The translations under genes were made by a program, and so were the position numbers. The notes under the pieces are model-generated. The model searched no databases and had not been told where the DNA came from. It worked only from the letters and a program-made list of their open reading frames with translations. A stretch of 64,000 bases of DNA, taken from assembly GCA_016861185.1 (NCBI GenBank), contig BOKW01000009.1, forward strand, positions 62,001-126,000, given 5' to 3'. Of the stretch, positions 57,643 through 64,000 are shown in pieces (within the stretch, counting starts at the first letter, position 1; each line of letters starts with the position of its first letter). The stretch is from Betaproteobacteria bacterium (GTDB lineage Bacteria > Pseudomonadota > Gammaproteobacteria > Burkholderiales > Burkholderiaceae_F).

Positions 57643-58494
57643 TCAGCCCGGGATGTAGATGCCGGCGGCGCGGATGCCGCGCACCAGCGCGCGCGTCGAT
57701 TCCTCGAGCTTGCCGATCGCGCCTTCGTGATCGCCGCGCGCGGCGAGCCGCTCGGCCTCGGCGCGCAGCTTCGCGGCCGCGTCGACCGCGGCGGCGATCG
57801 CGCCCTGCGATTCGGCGCCGGGACGATCGGCGAGCAGCACGCGCACCAGCATGCGGTGCGTGTCGTTGCGGTCCAGCTCGTAGTCGTATTCCTCGCGCTT
57901 GGACGCGAAATGCAGCGTGCGCACGAGCGTGTCGCCGCGCCGCATCGATTCGATCGACACCTTGGCGGTCAGGTACGCGCGGTCCAGCAGCGGGCGCGCC
58001 TCGTCGAGCCGGTTGGCCTGTGCCAACCGCTGCGCCTGCGCCAGTTGCGCTTCGATGCTGCGGGTCGCCTCCTGCGCGTCGCGTCCGCCGCTCTTTTCCT
58101 GGACGATGCGGCTCTGCGCGGCGAGCAGCGCCTTGACGCTGTCCAGCCGCGCTTCGAAGTCGCGGCGGCGTTTCTCTTCGGTGACCTGCTCGGGATTGGC
58201 CAGACGCGCGCCGCTCACCATCGTGCGCGCCGCTTCGTCGAGCAGTTGCGAGGCGCCGGCGAGATCGCCGCCGGCGAAGGCCGCCGCCGCGCGCCGGTGC
58301 AGCGAGCGCGCCTGGCTGCGCTTCTCCAGCGCCTGCGGATCTGCGCTCGCGTCGATCTGGCGCGCCGCCGAACTCGTCTCGATCAGCGTACCGACCGATT
58401 GCAGCCGGCGCTCGACCTGCGCGCGATCCTGCGCCCATGCCGCGCCGGCCCAAGTCAGCGCGGCGCACGTCAGCCAAGCCAAAGCCGTTCTCAT
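57643..58494 (-). CDS. secreted helical protein, paralogue of the next gene
   Basis: The 283-residue protein has a signal peptide (WLTCAALTWAGAAWAQ) and is almost entirely predicted alpha-helical and Ala/Arg/Glu-rich, with no Cys pair. Two segments, ASKREEYDYELDRNDTHRML (about 200-220) and a C-terminal GIRAAGIYIPG, match the paralogue at 58502 (TPALEFDYELERHRSLHDL; LTTAGLVMPTQ). No known family could be named. Its place between cytochromes suggests a structural or assembly role. Confidence 0.72.
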   Translation of the reverse strand: MRTALAWLTCAALTWAGAAWAQDRAQVERRLQSVGTLIETSSAARQIDASADPQALEKRSQARSLHRRAAAAFAGGDLAGASQLLDEAARTMVSGARLANPEQVTEEKRRRDFEARLDSVKALLAAQSRIVQEKSGGRDAQEATRSIEAQLAQAQRLAQANRLDEARPLLDRAYLTAKVSIESMRRGDTLVRTLHFASKREEYDYELDRNDTHRMLVRVLLADRPGAESQGAIAAAVDAAAKLRAEAERLAARGDHEGAIGKLEESTRALVRGIRAAGIYIPG

Positions 58495-58501
58495 CGCGTC
58501 C

Positions 58502-59371
58502 TCACTGCGTCGGCATCACGAGGCCCGCCGTCGTCAGCGCGCGCTGCAGCAGCGCGGTCGCCTCGCGAACGGTTTCGAGCGCGTCCTCGTGGCGGCGCTC
58601 GCCCGCGAGCGCGACGGCGCGCGTCCGCAGCGACCGGCTGCGCTCGACGAGCTGGCGGATCGCCGCGCGCGCCTCTTCGCCCGGCTTCAGTTCGTCGATC
58701 GCGACCGGCACAAGGTCGTGCAGGCTCCGATGGCGCTCCAGCTCGTAGTCGAACTCGAGCGCCGGCGTCTCGAAATGCGCGCGGTAGACGAGCGTGCGGT
58801 CGCCGATCGTCCGGTTCAGTCCGACCAGCAGGTGGCGCTCGGCCTGCAGCAGCGCGCGATTGGCCTCGGCGATGCGCTCCGCCGCCGCCAGCGTTTTCGC
58901 CTGTTCGATCAGCTCGAGCGCCGCGGCGAGATCCGGCGCATCGGCTGCGCCGGCATGCGCGAGATGCGTGCGGAAGGTCGGCACCATGCGCTCGGCGCTC
59001 TGCAGTAACTGCTGGTAGCGCACGCGTTCGGCGATCGCCCGGTTCATGTCGTCGGGAACGAGCTGGCGCGCGCGGCCGAAGGACCACAGCGCTTCGTCGG
59101 CCGCGGCGCCGGCAGCGGCGATGTCGCCCGCGCGCAGCGCCTCGCCGGCGCGCTCGAAATGGCGGCGCCCTTCGTCGAGGTGCCGCTGCGCGGCCGCGTT
59201 GCCGCTCGCGGCGATGCGCCGAGCCGCCGGCGAATCCGACACGAGCTGGCGCACCAGCTCGAGCTTCTGTTCGACCGTGCGCCGCGCCGTCGCGTCCTGC
59301 GCCGAGGCCGCCGCCACGAACAGCGCCGCCGACAGCGGGACGAGCCAGCGCGCCGCGTCCGCGCCGCTCAT
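58502..59371 (-). CDS. secreted helical protein, paralogue of the previous gene
   Basis: A 289-residue protein with a signal peptide (LVPLSAALFVAAASAQ) and mainly helical sequence, Ala/Arg/Glu-rich, possibly coiled coil or TPR-like at 55-110. It shares the FDYEL-R segment and C-terminal pattern with the gene at 57643. The ATG overlaps the stop of the hexaheme cytochrome as ATGA. Function is unknown. Confidence 0.72.
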   Translation of the reverse strand: MSGADAARWLVPLSAALFVAAASAQDATARRTVEQKLELVRQLVSDSPAARRIAASGNAAAQRHLDEGRRHFERAGEALRAGDIAAAGAAADEALWSFGRARQLVPDDMNRAIAERVRYQQLLQSAERMVPTFRTHLAHAGAADAPDLAAALELIEQAKTLAAAERIAEANRALLQAERHLLVGLNRTIGDRTLVYRAHFETPALEFDYELERHRSLHDLVPVAIDELKPGEEARAAIRQLVERSRSLRTRAVALAGERRHEDALETVREATALLQRALTTAGLVMPTQ

Positions 59372-60963
59372 CGTTGACCTCCGGCCGCGGCGGTCTGCGC
59401 GCCGCTCTTCTTGCGCTGGTGGCACGATCGGCATTCCGACACGGGGAACGCGACCCTGCCGTGGCACACGCCGCACTTCTGGCCGAGCAGGATCGCGGCC
59501 ATGCTGATCTGGTTGGCACCCTTTTGCGGCACGAAGATCGCGGGGTGGCAGTTCGCGCAGTCGAGCCATTCGGTGTGCTGCTTGTGCGGGAAGAGCACGT
59601 CCGGCATCGACCCCTTGACCTCGCGCACGATGTTCAGGTCCATCACGGTCATTTCCGCTTTCGGGTCGACGCGATCGGCGCGCGGTGCGATGCGCTTTTC
59701 CTGCAGCGCCTTGACCCAGTCGACCTGATTGCCCGACGCGCTGCGCGGCAAAGCCGCGTAGGCGTCGAGCGGTGCCTGCAATTGCAGCGTGCCGTCGTTG
59801 GTGGGATCGTGGATGCCGTCCTGCGCCGGCGGCAGATTGCGCTTGCCCGGCGGGCGCAACAGCCGGTTGAACGCGTTGACCTCGCTCTGTGCGGCGGCGC
59901 TCGCGGCCGCAACGACGGGCGCGGCGGCCGGCGTTGCGGGCGGCGGCGCGGCTGGCGCGGCCGGTGCCGGCGCGGCTGCAACGGCCGGTGCGGGCTTCGG
60001 CTCGGCTGCGGCAGCGCCGCGCGACTGCGCGAGCATGAAGTCGACGGCCGCGCGCACGTCGGCGTCGGCCAGCGCCGCGTTGCCCCCTTTGGCCGGCATC
60101 GCGCCCTTGCCTTTGATCGCGCTCGCGTACAGCGCATTCGCGCCGGCACGGATGCGCGCCGACCATGCGGCCGCATCGCCGACCTTCGGCGCACCGGCCA
60201 CACCGGCCGCGTGGCAGGCACCGCAGCTCGCCTGATAGACGCTGGCGCCCTTGCCGGCATCGGCCGCGGCCACCGGCTTCGTTGCAGGCGTGGCCGCGGC
60301 CGCCTTCGACGCCGGCGGAGCCGCGGCAGCGCGCGGCTGAAGCTGCGCCAGCATGTAGTCGACCGCGGCGCGCACGTCTTCGTCGCGCAGATTGGGGTTC
60401 GCACCCTTGGCCGGCATCGTGCCCTTGCCGTTGATCGCGTTGGACTGCAATGCAGCCGCACCGGCCGCAAGCCGCGGCGCCCATGCCGCCGGATCGTCGA
60501 GCCGCGGCGCGCCGAGCACGCCCTCCTTGTGGCAGATCGCGCAGGCCAGTTCGTACGTCTCCTGCCCCGGGGCGCCCGCGCCGGCGCGCGCGGCGGGTGC
60601 GGCACTGCGCGCGGGCGGAACCTTGGCCGGCGCCGCAGCGGCGCCACTCGCGCGCGCGGTCTGACCCAGCATGAAGAGCACGGTCGCGCGGACGTCGGCA
60701 TCGCTCAACGCAGCGTTGCCGCCCTTCGGCGGCATCGCGCCGCGGCCCCTCATCGCGGCTTCGATGAGCGCCGCTTGACCGCCGCGCTGCAGGCGGCGCT
60801 GCCATTCGGCCGCGTCGCCGGGCTTCGGCGCGTTGGCGACACCCGTGGCGTGGCAGGCGGCGCAGGTGGACGCATACACGGCCTGCGGCTCGGCGGCGCC
60901 GGAGGTCTGCGCGGCGGCGAGCAAGGCGCCGGCCAGGACGAGGAGGCGGATCGATCGCTTCAT
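59368..60963 (-). CDS. hexaheme fusion cytochrome: three c5-like domains plus a triheme domain
   Basis: A 531-residue secreted protein. After a signal peptide (about 1-23) come three cytochrome c5-like units, each with one heme (CAACH, CAICH, CGACH), a GAMPPKG or GTMPAKG Met-ligand loop and a DVRAAVDYML-type helix, joined by Ala/Pro-rich linkers. After an Ala/Pro linker (about 330-370) comes a type B triheme domain (FPHKQHTEWLDCANCH, CGVCH, CRSCH), like the stand-alone gene at 57096. The protein could shuttle electrons between c5 heads and the triheme wire. Confidence 0.92.
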   Translation of the reverse strand: MKRSIRLLVLAGALLAAAQTSGAAEPQAVYASTCAACHATGVANAPKPGDAAEWQRRLQRGGQAALIEAAMRGRGAMPPKGGNAALSDADVRATVLFMLGQTARASGAAAAPAKVPPARSAAPAARAGAGAPGQETYELACAICHKEGVLGAPRLDDPAAWAPRLAAGAAALQSNAINGKGTMPAKGANPNLRDEDVRAAVDYMLAQLQPRAAAAPPASKAAAATPATKPVAAADAGKGASVYQASCGACHAAGVAGAPKVGDAAAWSARIRAGANALYASAIKGKGAMPAKGGNAALADADVRAAVDFMLAQSRGAAAAEPKPAPAVAAAPAPAAPAAPPPATPAAAPVVAAASAAAQSEVNAFNRLLRPPGKRNLPPAQDGIHDPTNDGTLQLQAPLDAYAALPRSASGNQVDWVKALQEKRIAPRADRVDPKAEMTVMDLNIVREVKGSMPDVLFPHKQHTEWLDCANCHPAIFVPQKGANQISMAAILLGQKCGVCHGRVAFPVSECRSCHQRKKSGAQTAAAGGQR

Positions 60964-60970
60964 CGCGTTC

Positions 60971-61366
60971 TCACTTCGGCGCGGCCGCGCCGGTCAGCGT
61001 CTGCACGGTGCTTTCGTGCACCTGCGTCGGCGTGCCCGGCTTGGCGGAGTGGCACAGGTTGCAGTTCTCCACGCCCCACGCGATCTCGCCGTTGTGGCAG
61101 GCGCCGCAGAACTGGCCGTCGATGATCTTCAGCATGTTGATCTGGTTGCCGCCGGCCTTGAACTGGAAGCCGAGGTCCCCGTGGCAGACCTTGCAGCGAT
61201 AGCGCACCCGATGGAACCAGTGCGGGAAGACGACCGGCCGCATGCCGGCCGCGTCCGAGTAGTTGTTCATCACGACGTTGCCGTACTCGGCGTGCGCCGG
61301 CGGCGCCGGCAGCGCCAGCGCAAGCGCGGCGATGTACGCCGCCAGCAACCGCCTTGCCCGTTTCAT
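60971..61366 (-). CDS. triheme c7-type cytochrome (type A, first copy)
   Basis: A 131-residue periplasmic cytochrome: signal peptide to about 26 (APPAHA), then VVFPHWFHRVRYRCKVCH, CGACH and CNLCH. The ATG at 61366 is chosen over a GTG six codons earlier because AGGA lies five bases upstream of it. Similar to the type A copy at 56722. It precedes the hexaheme fusion gene. Confidence 0.92.
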   Translation of the reverse strand: MKRARRLLAAYIAALALALPAPPAHAEYGNVVMNNYSDAAGMRPVVFPHWFHRVRYRCKVCHGDLGFQFKAGGNQINMLKIIDGQFCGACHNGEIAWGVENCNLCHSAKPGTPTQVHESTVQTLTGAAAPK

Positions 61367-61400
61367 GCTCTTCCTCTGATCCACTTCGAATCCCTTGCGG

Positions 61401-63548
61401 CTAGTACGCGCCGAACCTCCGGTTGACGCGGAAGAACAGCACGTCGTGGCGGCGCTGCTCGACCTTCGCCGTACGCAGCGTCAGGCGCGTGTCGAGGCGG
61501 CCGATCGCGTAGTCGAGCCGCGCTTCGACCAGGTGATCGATGCGCTCGCGCGGCGCGTCGACGTCGCCTTCGCTGCGCCGTTCGAGCTGCTGGCTGTTGG
61601 CGCTTGCGAGCAGCGTGAAGCGCAACCGCGGCACGTCGAAAGCGCGCGCGTTTTCGTAGGTCAGCGTGCCGCTGTAGTACTTGCGCCAGCCGTCATCGGC
61701 GGTCACCTGCGGCCCGGGCGGCAGCGGACCGGACGCCACCGCGTCGAAGCGCGCGCGCGCGGCCTGCGCGGTCAGGCTGCCCGACCAGCTCGACGTGCGC
61801 GTCAACTGCGTGCGCAGTGTGAACTGGACATTGACCAGCTGGAAGGTGCTGTCGGTTTCGCCGTAACTGCGCGAGTCGCTCGCCGAGAAACCGACGAAGC
61901 TCTGCGTCGCCGAGCCGCCGGCCGACTGCCAGTTGAGTCCGGCCGAGTGGCCGAGCGTGCGGTCGACGTCGCTGCGCAGCGTGTCGTGCACGGCCCCCGC
62001 CGACTGCGAGACGTTGAACGACACGCTGGCGCCGCCGTCGGTCCAGTGGCGCGAAAGACCGTGCACGAACTGCGCGCCGAAGGTGGCGCGGTCGCCTTCG
62101 AAGGCGCCCTGCGTGCCGCTCGCGTTGGCGGCCGCCGACGGCGCATAACGCCAGCGGCCGAGCAGCAGCGCGTCCGGCACGTAGGTCAACGCGATCGTTT
62201 CGCTGGCGAGCGTGGTCGACTCGTCGGCAAAGGCGATTTCGCTCACCGAGAGGCCGCCGCTCGCGCGAAGCTGCCGCGTGATGTCGTAGCTGGCGCCGAC
62301 GGTGCCGTTGAACGAGCGCGTTTCGGCGGCGGCATCCGCGCTGCCCGTGCGCGACTCGACGAAACGCACGCTGCCGGTCAGATAGAAGGGATGCCCGCGC
62401 GCGTACAGCGCATCGCCTTCCTGCGGGCGCCAGGTCGCGAAGCTCGACAACTGGCGGATTTCGGTCGCCAGATCGAGCGCGGGCGCGCGCACGCGCGCTT
62501 CGTTGTAGGTCGCCAGGTTGTCGACCGTCAGCGCGTGGCTCGGCCGGTAGTTGTGCCGCGCCGCCAGTGCGGTCACGCGGGTTGCGTCGTCGGCGGCGTC
62601 GCGTTCGTTCAGCGTATGGCTTCCTGACAGCTCGAAGCCGTGGCTGCCGCGCGTGCTGGTCATCAGTCCGCGCACGCTGCGCACCGTGTCGTCGGGCAGC
62701 CGCGTGGAGCTGAGCGTGCTCTGCTCGTAGGTCAGGTTGTAGCTTTCGTTGCCCGCGAGCAGCCGGTAGCTCTGGCTCGCGGTCAGGCGGCGCGAGCGGT
62801 AGTCCGTGCCGACGAAGTCGCTGTTCGTGCGGCTGTCGCTCACGTCGCCGCGCAGCTCGAACGGGAAGCGGCTGGCGGGAAATACGAGCACTCCGAAACG
62901 ACCGGTCCACGCGGTGCTGTCGTCGTCGCGTCTTTCCCCGCCGGCATTCGTGTTGCTTCCTTGCGCGAGCAACAGGCCGGCGCCGCCGCGGAGCTGCACG
63001 AACCACGGCTGCCAGACGTACGTCGCCAGATCGACGTTGGTCGACAGCAGCGTCTGCCGCGACGACGAACCGTCGTCGGCGCGATTCCAGCGCTGATCGA
63101 GCGCGACGTTGCCGCCGACCGCGATTGGCGCCAGACGCCAGCGGATGCCGTTGCCATTGCCGCCCGGAACGGCTCCGCTCGCCGCTGCCGTGCGCGCGGC
63201 CGCCGCCGCTTGCGGCGCGGCCTCGCGCGTCGCGACGACGAGCGCGCCGGTCGGCGGATCGGGCTCGCGGCGCGTCGGCACGACCACCGCGGCGAGCAGC
63301 AGCGCCTGCGCGCGTTCGGCGTCGGCGCGCGCAATTCGATCGCGGATCTGGTCCATGCTCGGCAGGTCGGGGGCGACGCCGGTCGTTGCGTCCGCGCTCG
63401 TTCCTGCAGTTTTGGTGCCAGCGCCGTCCGCCGCGACCGCATCGAAAACCCGCGTCAGCAACGCGGCCAGCAGCAACGACGCACGCAGCGCGCGGCGCGT
63501 CGAGTGCGCCCTTGCAGGCGAAGCGGCGAGCAGCCGGGACACGCGCAC
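61401..63548 (-). CDS. large outer-membrane beta-barrel, putative porin of the cytochrome conduit
   Basis: About 715 residues, with a signal-like hydrophobic stretch (ALRASLLLAALLTRVF), a short helical N-terminal part, and then from about residue 150 a long series of alternating amphipathic strands ending in FFRVNRRFGAY, with an aromatic C-terminus. The length and position match MtrB/PioB-like barrels of porin-cytochrome complexes; the N-terminal CXXC seen in some MtrB proteins is absent. The start is uncertain: GTG 63548 or the GTG two codons later, both with weak ribosome sites. Confidence 0.78.
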   Translation of the reverse strand: MRVSRLLAASPARAHSTRRALRASLLLAALLTRVFDAVAADGAGTKTAGTSADATTGVAPDLPSMDQIRDRIARADAERAQALLLAAVVVPTRREPDPPTGALVVATREAAPQAAAAARTAAASGAVPGGNGNGIRWRLAPIAVGGNVALDQRWNRADDGSSSRQTLLSTNVDLATYVWQPWFVQLRGGAGLLLAQGSNTNAGGERRDDDSTAWTGRFGVLVFPASRFPFELRGDVSDSRTNSDFVGTDYRSRRLTASQSYRLLAGNESYNLTYEQSTLSSTRLPDDTVRSVRGLMTSTRGSHGFELSGSHTLNERDAADDATRVTALAARHNYRPSHALTVDNLATYNEARVRAPALDLATEIRQLSSFATWRPQEGDALYARGHPFYLTGSVRFVESRTGSADAAAETRSFNGTVGASYDITRQLRASGGLSVSEIAFADESTTLASETIALTYVPDALLLGRWRYAPSAAANASGTQGAFEGDRATFGAQFVHGLSRHWTDGGASVSFNVSQSAGAVHDTLRSDVDRTLGHSAGLNWQSAGGSATQSFVGFSASDSRSYGETDSTFQLVNVQFTLRTQLTRTSSWSGSLTAQAARARFDAVASGPLPPGPQVTADDGWRKYYSGTLTYENARAFDVPRLRFTLLASANSQQLERRSEGDVDAPRERIDHLVEARLDYAIGRLDTRLTLRTAKVEQRRHDVLFFRVNRRFGAY

Positions 63549-63580
63549 CCGCTCGCGTTCGAGCGCCCGGCGCGCTATCG

Positions 63581-64000
63581 CTAGCCGGCGCGGCCCTTGC
63601 CCGCCGCGCCGGGCGGCTGCAGGAACTGCGACTCGTCGACGCGGATCGATGTGCGTTTGCGCAGCTCGGCGATCAGCGCCTTCCACGCGGCGTCGGCCTC
63701 GGCGCGCTGCCACAGGTCGCCGGCGCGCTCGCGCACCTCGTCGAAGCTGCGCTGCCGCGCGAGCTTTCGATCGTCGAGACGCAGGATCGCAACCCCTTCG
63801 AGGACCTGCACCGGCGCGGAGATCGCGCCCGGCGCGAGCTTGTCGACCACCGCGTGCACGGCCTCGGGCAGCATGCCGCGATGCACGTAGCCCATGTCGC
63901 CGCCGCGCCCGGCGGACAGATCGCCCGAATGCAGCTTCGCCAGTTCCGCAAAATCGGCGCCGGCAGCCAGCCGCTCGCGGACGCGGCGCGCCTCCTCGTG
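63581..64000 (-). CDS. parvulin-type peptidyl-prolyl isomerase (partial, N-terminus outside window)
   Basis: The 139 visible C-terminal residues include ADFAELAKLHSGDLSAGRGGDMGYV and the following AISAPVQVLEGVAILRLDD, the rotamase signature of SurA/PpiC-like proteins. The reading frame stays open to the window end, so the gene is cut there. In porin-cytochrome clusters such isomerases help barrel folding. It ends 33 nt before the porin gene start. Confidence 0.9.
   Translation of the reverse strand, partial: HEEARRVRERLAAGADFAELAKLHSGDLSAGRGGDMGYVHRGMLPEAVHAVVDKLAPGAISAPVQVLEGVAILRLDDRKLARQRSFDEVRERAGDLWQRAEADAAWKALIAELRKRTSIRVDESQFLQPPGAAGKGRAG

Noticed and set aside
56791-61125. A long plus-strand open frame across the cytochrome genes
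   Set aside because: It is antisense to six well supported cytochrome and helical genes; composition is that of a reverse-strand shadow.

Overview
The window is GC-rich, gene-dense Gram-negative DNA. No noncoding gap exceeds 300 bases; the largest is 38357-38629. The exosortase A (XrtA) locus with its usual partners, the CcsA/ResB route of cytochrome c maturation and the many outer-membrane parts point to a betaproteobacterium, though genus cannot be read from the sequence. I saw no rRNA, tRNA, CRISPR array, insertion sequence or integrase.

Region 1 (13-12503): two secreted proteins (Kelch-like, FN3 lipoprotein) and a divergent XrtA accessory module. The minus arm holds a glycosyltransferase, a GNAT-like protein, an AMP-dependent acyl ligase and a PLP decarboxylase. 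The plus arm holds an acyl carrier protein, two alpha/beta-hydrolase-fold proteins, a TPR protein, an asparagine-synthetase-like enzyme with Ser in place of the catalytic Cys, and a Pro-linker lipoprotein. The arms diverge from 6503-6705, and most neighbours overlap by 4 nt.

Region 2 (12522-38356, minus): one long exopolysaccharide/XrtA gene string. In transcription order: export lipoprotein, chain-length protein, tyrosine kinase, outer-membrane protein, ATPase, UDP-GlcNAc 2-epimerase, deacetylase, FemAB-like protein, XrtA-EpsI fusion, formyltransferase-deacetylase fusion, glycosyltransferases alternating with two amidotransferases, GDP-mannose 6-dehydrogenase, another glycosyltransferase, a CapK-like adenylate-forming protein, an O-antigen-ligase-like protein and a second deacetylase. 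A sigma-54-type promoter candidate precedes it. No PEP-CTERM substrate protein lies in the window.

Region 3 (38630-49699): signalling. It has a hybrid histidine kinase, two free-standing periplasmic seven-bladed propellers, a monoheme cytochrome, two Sel1-repeat proteins, an NtrC-type sigma-54 activator, its partner kinase with a degenerate ATP-binding domain, a TlpA-like thioredoxin lipoprotein and a DUF3365 heme protein. Several gaps here carry good -24/-12 motifs, suggesting a compact self-contained sigma-54 regulon.

Region 4 (49727-64000, minus): a predicted porin-cytochrome electron conduit. In transcription order: parvulin-type isomerase (cut by the window edge), large outer-membrane barrel, triheme cytochrome, hexaheme fusion cytochrome, two related helical proteins, two more triheme cytochromes, two NHL/propeller lipoproteins, an 11-heme cytochrome, ResB, CcsA and a TPR protein. 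The four small cytochromes plus the 11-heme protein carry 26 CXXCH motifs. My reading is that region 4 moves electrons across the outer membrane, region 3 senses conditions and adjusts expression, and region 2 builds the matrix; the functional link between them is inference.
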